A stretch of 64,000 nucleotides of DNA from positions 36,136,464 through 36,200,463 of the forward strand of contig CM035162.1 in assembly GCA_020205615.1 (NCBI GenBank), read 5' to 3'. Shown piece after piece: positions 22,991 through 34,121 of the stretch; the stretch's first letter is position 1, and every line of letters starts with the position of its first letter. The notes beneath the pieces are model-generated. The model was not told the origin of the DNA, made no database searches, and was given only the letters and a program-made list of their open reading frames with translations. This DNA is from Panax quinquefolius. Its lineage: Eukaryota; Streptophyta; Magnoliopsida; Apiales; Araliaceae. A program made the position numbers and the translations under genes.

Positions 22991-23519
22991 AGCCTGGTTG
23001 TCATAAATGTGATTCTGTAATATTATTTGTGAATAATTAATTATTGATTCATATGATAAGGAAATATTTATTTTATATGAATATAAATGATGGATTTATT
23101 TATGTGGTTATTAATGAAGGAATTAATGCTGAGATGTTTTATTTGTATTTTGTCGGATTGGAGGTATTAAAAGATCAAATCGGTGTTATTACAGCTTTAT
23201 TGTGTGAGTTATAATATTTAATCCGACCGTTGGATCGTTGTAATTTTTGGATATGTTATACATATATAAGTTGAGTATATGTCCACAAATTTTGAACCGT
23301 TAAAGATGAGCGTATAATTTATTATGAATTTTAAGAGGTGACTGATTCAGAAATTAGGTTATAAATGATTTTGATGGAAAATTCTAGAATTGGTGGGCCC
23401 CACTTTTGGTTGGTGAGAAATGTGCTCAATTGAATTTTCAAATGTGGTGGGTGGGAATAGTAGCAGGTAAAGCCATCAGGTTGCGAGTTAAGTGCCTTGC
23501 TTTGCGTCTTAACATTTTC

Positions 23520-23531
23520 CTATAAATAGAG
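23520..23531 (+). promoter_or_regulatory. TATA box in solo LTR
   Basis: CTATAAATAGAGG on +, followed by CTAAGTTAGAATTGAAAATC. It sits at the same place as the boxes in gypsy-A LTRs. Solo LTRs can keep promoter function; that is not testable here. Confidence 0.5.
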
Positions 23532-23799
23532 GCTAAGTTAGAATTGAAAATCACACGAAACAAAGTTTTCTCTCTTTCTCTCTATATTATTGGCGTATTT
23601 TGTGAGTATTTAGATACTTTGAGAGTTCTTTGTTCAAGACAAGTTTCATTCAACATCACTTCCCACCTATCCTTAAAATCTTGATTCTTTGAGGTAAGGG
23701 ATATTATTTTTTTCGAAATGATATTATTTCTTGATATCATTATCTTTGAAATGTTGATATGAAGTTTTATCAAATTTGGAACTTTTTCATGTCGGGGTT

Positions 23800-23890
23800 A
23801 CTATTCACGAGTTACTATTCACGAGTTACTATTCATGAGTTACTATTCACGATTCTTATTCACGAGTACTATTCATGAAGCGTGAAGATG
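23800..23890 (+). repeat. 15-bp GTTACTATTCACGA array
   Basis: Five to six copies of a GAGTTACTATTCACG-like unit, the complement of the GAATAGTAACTC array in gypsy-A LTRs. Confidence 0.85.
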
Positions 23891-24929
23891 TTTTTGTGGA
23901 ATTTCTATCTTTTGGTGTCGAGTTACTATTCACGATATCTGGACTTTATTCATGTATACTGACCTATTCACGTATCTGCACTATTCAATAGAAAATAAAA
24001 TTTCTTCTTTTAGTCCAAAATATCTATTACAGATACTAGCTTTGATTGTATCCATGTTTTGATTATTCTTGAATTTTACACCACTGTGATTATTTTTGAG
24101 GTATTGTTGGACATGGATAAAACAAAGTACTGAATCCTTAATCCTTAATCCTTGTCATTTTGTTTCCTTTGGATTCGTTCTTTAAAAATATTTTCATCAT
24201 CCTCGGTCTTAAATGATGATATTATTGAATATCTTTGGCACATAGTGCAAAGATGAATGATTTCAAGAAAGAATATCTTTGGCCTTTAGTGCAAAGATGA
24301 GCAGTGTTGAGATGAACATACGGAGATTGATGAATATCTTTGGCTTTTGTAGTGCAAAGATGAATATTTGATTTGAGATGAATATTGATTGATGTTACAG
24401 GGGATAAAATATTGATGATGGATTTGTTGAATTCATAGATTATAGTAGATTTCATTCTCTACGTAACTCTTCTATGAATTATTATTTCATTGCGAATATT
24501 GATCTGAAACTTGTTGTCTATTGTATTCTATCGATTTTTCCTGTTGGAGACTAACGATAATTTGTTGTATATTATCTTAGTCATAGTATTCTTCTTCGGG
24601 CTAGTTGAGCTCACCCTTTTCCTTGTTGTTCCATTTTTCTTCTCGGGAGGCGAGAATGTAGCGAGTACTAGTCGGGGTATGGAATGAAGGTTCTAGAGAG
24701 AGTTGTTTAGTAGTCCTCACCATTTTTGTAAAATAATGTATCAATAATTATGATGGGGATTTATTTGCGTGTGGATATTGTCTAGAAGACAATATTATAT
24801 TTAAACTCACAGTATATATTGTCGTATTTCATACGACATTTGTATTATTGAAGTTGTAGTTTGCTTCTTGTACCATGTATTTGGCGACTCAGAATGGGTG
24901 TTGTGTATACCTATTTTGGGGGCGTCACA

Positions 24930-25200
24930 GAACGCTGAATTACCAAAGATTATGACTGAAATGTCCAACTACGAGGAATCCCAAATGATGCGTTACAATT
25001 ATTTGGTGACCTTGCTCTTGCGATTAACTTCTACAGGATCATGCTCAATTAATGGTTTTAAACATGTCGTACAATTGTGCATTGACAATCAACCCATCGT
25101 TGATAAATTTGACCCTAATGAAATTAGTGCAAAAGAGATTCCTCATATTCGAGAAGATGATGATCAACCCGTTGAAGATGAGCCGTTACTGGATATGTAA
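24930..25200 (+). pseudogene. C-terminal end of MULE transposase
   Basis: In frame with the coding sequence before the solo LTR: ELPKIMTEMSNYEESQMMRY, then a stretch typical of FAR1-like C termini (acidic end EDDDQPVEDEPLLDM, stop at 25198). It overlaps the 3' end of the plant-mobile-domain pseudogene on the other strand by 77 bases. Not functional alone because the gene is split and has upstream stops. Confidence 0.75.
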
Positions 25201-25728
25201 CTACGTCTTCCAATCTTTCCAATAACAACAAATATCTAGGATGCACAACATTTTTAAGCTTGGTTCGAAACAAAATAGTGCCACACAAGTACAATAGATA
25301 TGCCTTAGTGTGTTTTACGACATCATCTGGAGTAGCATCACCAGGTAATTGACCATATCTCTGTCTTAACCAGGGCAAACTTATGCCCCCCCTTTTATAG
25401 CATTGTTCCCACTCATCTACTACAACTTGTTGCCCAAAAACCCTTATAACATAGTTTTTGGGACTTTCTAATTCATCGCAAGTCAAAGCTTTTCCTAATA
25501 CGGGCAACCCAAATAAAAATCCCACGTCCTCTAAAGAAATGCTAATCTCTCCACAATTTAAGTGAAACGTATTTGTTTCACTTCTCCAACGTTCAACTAG
25601 AAAGCGATCTACAGAGATGCATCAATCTTTGACACTATAGCTTGATGACAAAATATACCAAAACCTACTTGTTCCAACAAATATTTTTGTTGTTCAGTCA
25701 AGTTCCATTTAGTTAATTTTGCAGACAT
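25124..25728 (-). pseudogene. Plant mobile domain (PMD, MAIN-like) protein
   Basis: The ATG at 25728 starts MSAKLTKWNLTEQQKYLLEQ. After one frameshift near 25620 it reads FLVERWRSETNTFHL, CGEISISLEDVGFLFGLPV, then PWLRQRYGQLP and AYLLYLCGTILF, then RYLLLLERLEDV. These are hallmark strings of the plant mobile domain shared by MAIN/MAIL proteins and many transposon-borne copies. About 200 residues, shorter than full domain proteins, so the C-terminal half is missing. It sits inside Mutator-like TIRs and converges on the transposase. The exact role of such genes in transposons is unresolved. Confidence 0.8.
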
Positions 25729-26984
25729 TTGACAAATTTCTAACACACCCCTATCCTACACGTCCAACAACATAAAAACATAAATCGTCACAACATGAAT
25801 GTTTCTAACAAATGTTTAACAAAATGAAAGTTGTTATAAATAAATAAACTTACAATATTTTTTCATAAGTCTAACGATACGTGATTTTCTTGGTCCCATA
25901 ACACAATAGGATTAGCAGGTCCGGGATTAATATCCATAAGTTTCCTACACATTCATCAGAATGTGGAGTATTAAATAATCTATAAAAATTCCCATCAAAA
26001 ATAGATACGAGCAAAATGACAAATATAAACTGGGGAAAACTTAATGAACATATATAAAGCAAAATGCAAAACAGTGTTATTTAACCACAGGCTGAATGCT
26101 GGGATCCATTTAATAGGTGAAATCATGAGTAATTTCTGGTGCAAGGAAGTAATAACCTAGCATCTTGGAGACTTGACAACCACCAACATTACAACCTTAT
26201 TTTTTTTCATAAATAAATTAAAATTTAAAAATTAAAAGTTGCAATCAAACAATCTCAAGCTTGGTACAAAAAAAAGATTACTAGTACTGCTTAACAGAAT
26301 AGCTTAGTCATAAAGAGTAAGTCCTGAAAAGAATTGAAACCAAGAAAAATCAAGATTACCAGTACTCTTTGCCCCAATTCGATTTCACAGCGTCAATTGC
26401 GAACAACCCCAATTCGATTTCACAATGAAATTGCAAGAAATTTTTTTGCCCCAATCAAATTATCATCATGGGTCAAGATTATCATAGCCAAATATCAAAA
26501 ATTGATGAACACCCAACTTCAAGATATATAATTATCTTTAATCCTGAAAGAAGAATAATTATACTCCATTAAGATCAAACATTAAATTTAGGGTTTTATG
26601 TTGTTTCAAATTCAGAGTAGTAAAAAGTGTTTTGTGCTTTCTCATAGCAACAAAGAAAGTAATGGAGAAGAGAGTGGGCACTGAACCTGCAGAAGTGGAG
26701 AGCTAGACGAGTAGCCGAACGAGTTTAGGCAATCGCATCTCGAAATCGCAGCAGGGGGAGGGTTTCGTTTTCGAAATCGCAAGAGGAAGGGTTTGGCTTA
26801 GGGAATCGTCGCAGGAATCGAGGGTTCGGCTAAGTCGCAGGGAAGAGGGCTTCACATTTCGCAGGAGGGAAGGTTGTGATTTAGGAATCGAGCGTACGAG
26901 GGTTTAGTAATCGCAGATCACAGTCGGCTAAGTCGCGGGTATTAGAGATACGCTACTTCGTCTAGCGTATAAATTGGGCAAATT
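25729..26984. other. Non-coding interior of Mutator-like element
   Basis: No convincing gene. About 26640-26950 is richer in G and carries repeated TCGCAG and AATCGAGGG words, upstream of the PMD pseudogene on its strand, so it could be its leader or promoter. That is inference only. Confidence 0.5.
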
Positions 26985-27124
26985 AGTCTTTTTTGACGTA
27001 CGCTAGACGAACTAGCGTAAAAAATTGTTCATTTTTAATCTGCGCCCTTAATCTATAGAACGGACGATTAAGATGATATTTGCCCAATTTTGATTCCTAG
27101 CAAGCACTAGCTATGGATCATTTC

Positions 27125-27126
<2 letters not shown>
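26985..27126 (-). repeat. Right terminal inverted repeat of Mutator-like element
   Basis: Complement of the left terminus through TCTATAGAACGGACGATTAA and AGCAAGCACTAGCTATGG. The inner side has GACGTACGCTAGACG and AACTAGCGTAA, the same subterminal words as on the left. Confidence 0.85.

Positions 27127-27162
<36 letters not shown>
27127..27162. repeat. (TA)n microsatellite
   Basis: TA run between the right end of the Mutator-like element and the fold-back element. Confidence 0.95.
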
Positions 27163-27167
<5 letters not shown>

Positions 27168-27525
27168 CAAGATCCAGTCCGGACGTCCGGACGGATCTAA
27201 TGTCCGGACTTTTTTTTTTTTTTTTTTTTTTTTAAAACAACTAAAAATAAATAAAAAAAAGATTATGGAATTGAAATTTTTTCATAATACAGTGTTTTGG
27301 GTGTGATTTGGGTACGTATAACAAAACATGTATGTACAGTCTGTGCAAACTGTACCACCATTTTTTGGTATAGGTATTTAAATTACACCCAAAACATTAT
27401 ATTATGAAAAAATTTCAGTTCCATAAAATATTAAATATTTTTTTTAGTTATTTTAAAAAAAAAAGCAAAAAAAAAAAAATTAATCCGTTTTTGATCAGGT
27501 CCGGACACTATTTTTTCATGGCCAT
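27163..27525. mobile_element. Fold-back element with long arms
   Basis: Starts GGGTCAAGATCCAGTCCGG. The left arm (about 27250-27310, GGAATTGAAATTTTTTCATA then GTGTTTTGGGTGTGATTTGG) pairs with the right arm (about 27375-27435, AAATTACACCCAAAACATT then TATGAAAAAATTTCAGTTCC). A poly-T run (about 27210-27233) pairs with A-rich sequence (about 27450-27480). Outer GTCCGGAC words recur at both ends. The loop holds CAAAACATGTATGTACAG. No coding capacity. Confidence 0.7.
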
Positions 27526-30427
27526 TTTTAACATCACACGCTCATTACTAAATGTTTAACTTACATTAAAATATTACATAATATATAAATTTATTAAAAT
27601 TATGAAAATTTGTCAATTCTTATTATAGTAGACATGACATAATATGTAAATTCATTCAAATATATAGATAATTAACTGATATATAACTCACTATAAAAAA
27701 ATTATATATTTTTGTGAAAATATAAATCTTGTCTATAAAATTATAAAATCTAAATATATTAAACTTAAAACTTCATTTTTTATGTTTTACCAGAATAGAC
27801 CAGATGTTGTGGTAATTTAATACTAGAGATTTTCTTTTTTATTATATACGGTCATGAACTCACTATCTCGATTCTCGATCAATCCTTCGATCACTGTTTT
27901 GATTCCACTCGGACCGACCGGTACAGTCGATTGAACTAAAACCTAGGTTTATGTCCAGTTCGATTTGACCCGATTGAATTAATTTAATTAATTTGATCAA
28001 AATTCGTATTGAACCGGTTGATTAGAAGTCGAACCGGTGGTTCAACCAGTAAAATTGAATAAGTTGACCCGATGAATTGACTTTTTATTTTTATTTTTAT
28101 TTTATATTTTTGTAAAAAAAAAATTTAATATTAAAATTAACAACTTTTAGTAATATTATAACCCAACTTTATTATGTTTTAATTCAGAAAAAATGAAATT
28201 TTTTTAAATTTTTTTAATTTTTAATAATATATATTTATGACGTCGCCAATTTAATAATGATTTAACCACTACTTGAACAAGTGACTCGTCCACCCAATAA
28301 TTTTTTCGGTTCGATAATCGGTCCGAGTCCGAAAACATTGTCTTCAACAAAAGTCAAAAAATTACATAATTAATCAAGAATAAATTTCCTCCCTTTCCCA
28401 AGTTCTCTTGCGTTAAAGGTTGTAAAATGAACAAACAGTTCGAGCTCAATTCATACTCGTTCGACTAAAAGTTTGATTCGAACTCGACTTGAAATATAAA
28501 TAATTCAAATATGAGCAAATTTTTAAATTCGATAAATTACTCGAACCGCCTCAAATTATAATTTTCTATTGACGCTCAGATCATATTCGTTCAAAAAAGT
28601 TTAAACTGTTCGAGCTCGACTCGATAGCTAAACCAACTTCAATCAAATTTTATTTTATATTCAATAAATTTTATAAATTAAATTTGATCAATTCAATAAC
28701 AAAACTCAACTCGTTTCATTTACTACTTTACAGTCGCGGCAATAGAATGAAAATAATAATAAAAATAAATTAATAATCGTTGACTAAGAACTTAGCTCTT
28801 AGGAGTGTCGGACTAGATTGCTAGTCTGCTACATGCCTAGGCCCTAGCTGTTTCGCTACCGTCTTCTCTACTAGTCGTATCAGATCATTCTGGCGCTCTG
28901 TTTTTACCAAATTACTTCTTTGACCCCTTTTCACTATCACATGGTCCATTATTTAAAATAACAAGCTAATGCTAAAAGTATTCTAATTTTTTTTATAATT
29001 AAAATTCAATCCTTTCTAGTTGTTGATTATGTTAAATATATATAGTATAAAGTTATGCTATGTATTTGAATAAATTTATATTAAATTTTAATTATAAAAT
29101 TTATTAACAAATAAAAATAATAAAAATTATATATAAAATTACTTATTACACAAAATCCGTAATATATATTATTTTTTCTATAATATATTTAACTTTGTTA
29201 AGAGATAAATTTAATCTTGTAATTTTATACAATAAATGAAAAAGACTTGCTACTAGGCTATATCACCTTTGATCTCATATACGTTTTTAAAAATAAATAT
29301 CACATTATTAATAAAGAGGCCAATATTTATTTTTATTATTAATATTTATCTATATTGTTTTGATTTTGAAATTTTTATCTTTCCATTTTCATTTTTCTTC
29401 TTGTTTTTACTTTTAATATTTGAAAAATTCAATTATTTTGATTAGAAAAATCAATTAATAAAAATTATTTTGCGATTTTGAATAATATAAATAATAATCA
29501 ATGTTAGTCCAAACAAACTTTATTTTTGTATTTTATTATATCCTTTCATACATTGTTTCTTTATCTTACTAGTGGAAAGGCAATTGAAATTAACACGGCT
29601 AAGATGCTTGTTTGATAAAATTGAATAAAAATTCTAGAGATAAATGAGCGGAATGAAATAGAAATCTTGAATATATGAATAGGTATAAATTTTATTTTAA
29701 TCTTCCTGAATTATTATGAACAAATTTATTATGTAATTATTATTAATAAACAATATTATCTAATAAAGATTAAATATAAATTTGTGAACAATTTTTAATA
29801 GAGTATACTATTAGTAATATATTTTTAGGAATAAACACTAATTTTTTTATAATAACATTTTATCGAGACCATAAAATCAAAACAAAAAGACTACAATACA
29901 TTCATTAAATTGGTTATTGACCAATTTGTTAAAGAAAAAAAAAAAAAAAAATTGTACATAACAAAATTTGTTTACAATAGTAAAAATATATATTAAATGT
30001 AAATTTTAATTGTCTATGAGAGTAAATAGGTAAAAATATCATTTAGGACTACTTATTGATTCAACCACAATTTTCTGAATGAATTATTTCGACACATTGA
30101 GATTTTAAAAATTATAAAACAAACGATCTGAATAACTTATTCGTCAGATTCAAACTCATTCAAATATAAATAAAGTGTCCCTAAAATGATGTGCACATGA
30201 CAATTAATGACTATTTTTCCTCTCTTTTTTTGCCCTTTATCATCATTACCAAATGCATTAACTCCCAAAGGATCCGGTTAGCATGAAGTTATTTTTTTTT
30301 GACACAACAATCAGGCAAAGAAAACTCGATTTATTTGCTTGGTGACTCAAGTTTGGTTATTAGACTCTCCCATTACCCATAAACTAAGACGGTTATTTAA
30401 ACACTGCCCCTCTCTCTAGATTGACAT
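27526..30427. other. AT-rich non-coding stretch
   Basis: No gene supported in any frame. Two parts look like decayed dispersed repeats: about 27850-28330 (GAACCGGTTGATTAG and CGAACCGGTGGTTCAACC words) and about 28430-28640 (CAGTTCGAGCTCAATTC and GTTCGAGCTCGACTCG words). Classes not assigned. The rest is low-complexity A/T. Confidence 0.6.
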
Positions 30428-31165
30428 TGTGACGCCTTCAAAACAGGTATACATCATCCATCTTGAGTTGCCAGATACATGATACATAAATTCAAATACA
30501 ACTTAATTATACAACAGTCGTGTAAAATACGAAAAATATAGCTGAGAGTTTAAACAAGAATATTGTCATTTAGACAATATCCACACTCAATGGAGTCCTC
30601 ATTAGATTTATTGTCACACTATTTTATAGAATACTGAGGACTACTAAAACAACCGTCTGGACCGTCAATCCGTTCACCGACTCGTCCCAGCTATATTCTC
30701 ATTTCCTGAAGAGAACCGTGAAAGAAAGGGTGAGCTCAACTAGCCTAGTAAGAAATATTATGACTAAGATAATACAGAATAAATTATCCTTACCCTTCAA
30801 CAGTATAACAACTGATAGAATACAATAGACAACAAGTTTTAGATCAACAACTGCAGCGGAAATAAGCAATCCATTAGAAGAGTCAAGTAGAGCATAAAAT
30901 TTACTATCTTCTATGATTTAAAAAGTTTTTCATTAACTTTATCGCTGAGACTCAGCTTAAAAAATAAACCACATCATCGAATCATCCCTGCACTACGGGC
31001 CAAGGATATTCATGTAATCATCAATGGTCATGATTATACCGAATAATCCATGATCATAATCATACCAACAACTGTCCATCAATGAACTACAAGTCAATGA
31101 GGACTTTTACCACATCATTCGTTACATTACGGTCATGATTATACCGAATAATTCCTGGTCATAAT
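30428..31165 (-). repeat. gypsy-C 3' LTR, first segment
   Basis: On + starts TGTGACGCCTTCAAAACAGG. It contains the CTGCACTACGGGCCAAGG-type repeats (about 30985-31110). It stops at CCTGGTCATAAT, the ATAAT being the SIRE target duplication, and resumes at 43715 with ATAATCATACC. Confidence 0.88.
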
Positions 31166-32691
31166 TGTTGGGAGAATGCATATTATGATTTGATGTTTTA
31201 ATGTATATGCTCATGATTAGTTGTAAAGTCCTTCAAGTAAGATATGTACAAGGACTTAGTGATAGATCAAATTTGTTAGGTTGATCTAAGCTCTTAACGT
31301 GTATCATTCTTTTATAGAATGTATAGATAGAAAGATCAAAGTTGTTAAGTTGATCTTGAGATGTAATAGATAGGCTTCGAAGAAGTCAGTGTATAAATCT
31401 GATCAACATTGTAGAAGTCAAGGCAGAAACGTAGAGCTTTAAAGATCGTAGTGTGCCTGCCTTGAAGGGCCTCTTCAAAAATCGTAGAGTGGTCTCAACG
31501 TTTGCCGAGCCAACTCAACGATCGTAGTGTGCTGAAGGAAACGTAGAGTTTATAAGTCAAAGATCGTAGAGTGCTCTCAGAAACGTAGAGTTTACAACTC
31601 AAGCAAGAAAAGATCGTAGTGTGTAAAGACTTCAGAGAAATCGTAGTGCTCTCGGCTGATAGCATAAGACCAGGCACCAAGGAGACAAGCCACTATGATC
31701 TGAATCGTAGAGCATCTGTCTTGTGTTAGAGAACGTCGAGCCTCATGATTTATGTGGAAGACAGATTCCAACATAAGAGGAATTGATTCTAAACGCTGCA
31801 GTACTCACCAGTCCCAAAGTCACAAGAAAATATCCTTAGTATGCAACAAAGAGGCGTATTGAAGAAGCTAAGAAAAGTACCATTGGTAAGGGGGCAAAAC
31901 ACCTTTTCAGATGTTAGGTGAGAAAGGAGTCTGTAGTGTCAGTGGGCCAGAATGCAGTTTCAGAAGATGTGCAGAAATGTCTCCATCAAAGATCAGAAAG
32001 GTCAAACGCATTTAATGCCTCAACGGATGGATCCAACGGATAGTTTTCAAGATCACATATATGCAAATCAAGCAGATGAGAGAGAGACAAGCAAGCATTG
32101 AACAAACAACGTGAACAACTCTCAAGCTCAACTCTACGATCTGAGAATTAGCAAAGCTTGCTCAGCTACTCAGTTCTTTCGAACAAGTGCTTAAACAGCA
32201 ACTGAGTAGCAACCATCAAGAACTCAATATCTATCAATCAACTGAAGAAGAGTACCAAGTCTGTTGGACTTGAAGAGTTCTAAGTGAACTGTAAGAGAGC
32301 CAAGTCTGCTGGACTTGAAGAGTTCAAGAGTGAACTAAGAAGTTCCTAGACGGCTGGTTTAGAAGGAATCTATGTGATTCGAAAGTTGTAAAAGACATCC
32401 TTAGTGGATATCCTACTCGTTGAGTAGAAGAGTGGACTAGTAGCTTTAAGTGCTCTGAACCACTTAAAATGACTGTGTCTTTTACATTCATACTATAACT
32501 GCTATATCTGCCATAACTGCTATAACTGCGTCATTCTCATAACTCCGCTGCTTTGTAAAGAAGATTAAAACAAACATCAATTCCGCTAAGTTTTAATCAT
32601 CATCAAAGAACAAGTTTAAAACGAAAAGATTTTTTAAATATCTATTTAACCCTCCCTTCTAGATAACTATTGTGCCAACTAGGAACTAACA
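31166..32691 (+). repeat. SIRE-like 5' LTR, 1526 bp
   Basis: Runs TGTTGGGAGAATGC to GGAACTAACA. It contains about ten CGTAGAG/CGTAGTG words within 31430-31735, several as ATCGTAG, alternating with AACGTAG. The 3' LTR carries the same set. Short ATAACTGCT repeats lie near the end (about 32485-32530). Confidence 0.93.
31428..31740 (+). repeat. CGTAGAG/ATCGTAG motif cluster in 5' LTR
   Basis: Motifs are visible at about 31430, 31445, 31481, 31519, 31541, 31563, 31583, 31613, 31640 and 31703, spaced irregularly by 15-60 bases. The best is ACGATCGTAG at 31516-31525 approximately. The matching cluster in the 3' LTR is at about 42448-42760. Confidence 0.75.
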
Positions 32692-32693
32692 AT

Positions 32694-32705
32694 TGGTATC
32701 AGAGC
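32694..32705 (+). other. Primer-binding site of SIRE-like element
   Basis: TGGTATCAGAGC, the classic initiator tRNA-Met site of plant copia elements, two bases after the LTR end. Confidence 0.92.
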
Positions 32706-32743
32706 AGGTTCTATTATACAGCTTACAAGCTTTAGTAGATCCA

Positions 32744-34121
32744 ATGGCCACACGTACCAAAGCGAATCTAGAATCGAGGAGGCGTGAAGACACCAATGTG
32801 CAACAAGGATAAATTTGCAAACCGGAAAGTCGAATGCAAGCATACATGGACTCGATAGATGAAGATCTATTTGAGACCGCTCAAAATGGGCCCTATATTC
32901 CAAACGAAGCTTGCACCAACCACTTGAAGATCCAAATGTAATTCAAATCAAGGTTAAAGAAGAGTAGATGAGAACAAGAAGAAGAGTCATCGACTTGACA
33001 AAAAGGCCAAGAACATCCTGTTCCAATCCTTAGAAGACGGTCTGTTCGAAAACGTTGTCAACAGCAAAATAGCTAAGGAGGTTTGGGAAGCATTGTTGAT
33101 CATGCACGAAGGAACTGAAGAAGTCAGAGAAAACAAACAATCTCTCCTGACACAGCATTATGAGATGCTTGCTCATGTTCAAGGAGAAAATGTGACTGCC
33201 GCCTATGAGAGATTCAACGTTCTGCTCAACTCTCTACGAGCATATGTGAAGATCTATCCTAACAAAGATTTGATCATAAAGTTCATGAGAGCCCTACCGA
33301 GCAAGTGGGATGCCAAAACCACTGCGATAAGAGAGTCAAAGAATCTTCATGAGATGATAGTTCAACAACTATATGGCAATCTCCTGACATATGAACTAGA
33401 GCTGACTCTACAAGCTGAAACCCTATCAGAAGGAAGAAGGAAGGACAAGGGTGTTGCTCTAAAGGCAACCGAAAGTGCATCAAAAGTCAACACTGAGATT
33501 GACTCTGATTATGATGAAGACGATGATGAAGACCTTGCTATGCTGGTAAAAAGACTGAGAAGGTTCATGCGTCAAGGCAAAACCAGCAAGCTAAAGAAGG
33601 TCAGCAACTACGGCAGCCAGGAGCAACTAAATGATCTATGCTACAACTGCAAGAAGCCTGACCACTTCATTGCCAACTACAACAAACCTCTAAGAGAAGA
33701 ACTAAAGAAGAAACAACACGCAAAGAAGGAATACAAAGGAAACAAAAGGCCTCAGAAGAGAGACAAAGGCCTGGTAGCTGGAGGATCTTGGAGCGATTCA
33801 GACAATGACTCCAATCCTGACTCTAGAGATGATGAAGAACCACAAATGGCTAATCTGTGCTTAATGGCCAAACATGCAAAGGACAAACAAAACCTCAACA
33901 TTCATGATGTAAGTCTCGATGAGGTATTTGACTTCAACTCACCTGATGTAGACATAAATGATTTAAGAACTGCACTGCATGTCATAACCACTGATCTACA
34001 TCAATACATGAAGTGGTTCAGAGTTTTGTCTAAGGATCATTCACTTCTTCAAGAGGAGAAGAAGAAAGTTCAAGAAGAGCTTGAAACAACCCTTCTAAGT
34101 ACTAACCTTCTCCAAGCTTGA
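32744..34121 (+). pseudogene. SIRE-like Gag, N-terminal and core part
   Basis: The ATG at 32744 starts MATRTKANLESRRRED. The first about 220 bases contain a stop and frameshifts (near 32811 and 32940-32965). The frame is then open from about 32970, with a copia Gag core (KEVWEALLIMHEGTEEVREN, LNSLRAYVKIYPNKDLIIKF, ALPSKWDAKTTAI). An acidic stretch (SDYDEDDDEDLAMLVKRLRR) precedes a zinc knuckle at about 33638-33680, CYNCKKPDHFIANY, in which the last Cys is Tyr. A Glu/Lys-rich probably coiled-coil end follows. Gag assembles the virus-like particle in retrotransposons. Confidence 0.85.

Larger units (their letters stand above)
22284..24929 (+). mobile_element. Solo gypsy LTR in the MULE transposase gene
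   Basis: Runs TGTAAGACCCCG to TTTGGGGGCGTCACA, 2646 bp, same subfamily as gypsy-A. GAAC precedes and follows it (22280-22283; 24930-24933), a 4-base match that may be a 5-bp TGAAC duplication with one base lost. The host reading frame resumes exactly after one copy. It holds the twin-hairpin block (about 22895-22990), a TATA box (23520-23531), the GAATAGT array (inverted, 23800-23890) and the roughly 60-bp minisatellite (about 24225-24400). There is no internal region. Confidence 0.9.
20288..27126 (+). mobile_element. Mutator-like element, FAR1 type, with long TIRs
   Basis: Inverted termini of 100 bases or more: the left starts GAAATGATCCATAGCTAGTG and the right ends as its complement (CACTAGCTATGGATCATTTC). 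Homology runs through CTATAGATTAAGGGCGCAGA. Long TIRs, a FAR1/MULE transposase inside and a second, unrelated gene fit Mutator-like elements. Both flanks are TA runs, so a 9-bp target duplication cannot be separated from the microsatellite. Without the solo LTR (22284-24929) it would be about 4.2 kb. The coding genes are broken. Confidence 0.85.

Noticed and set aside
24868..24929. Apparent N-terminal extension of the transposase tail (MYHVFGDSEWV)
   Set aside because: It is LTR sequence; the host gene resumes only at 24930.
26334..26531. 65-codon open frame in the Mutator-like element
   Set aside because: No motif, short, and in a non-coding interior rich in direct repeats.
28430..28640. 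GTTCGAGCTCGA-rich stretch as a possible gene or regulatory island
   Set aside because: No open frame. It looks like a decayed dispersed repeat, and no boundaries or duplicated target can be seen.
28760..28900. Possible tRNA-like segment in a less AT-rich patch
   Set aside because: No cloverleaf with correct arms or a T-loop consensus could be formed by eye.
32679..32903. Opposite-strand frame over the SIRE PBS and Gag start
   Set aside because: Shadow of the Gag leader, with no family resemblance.
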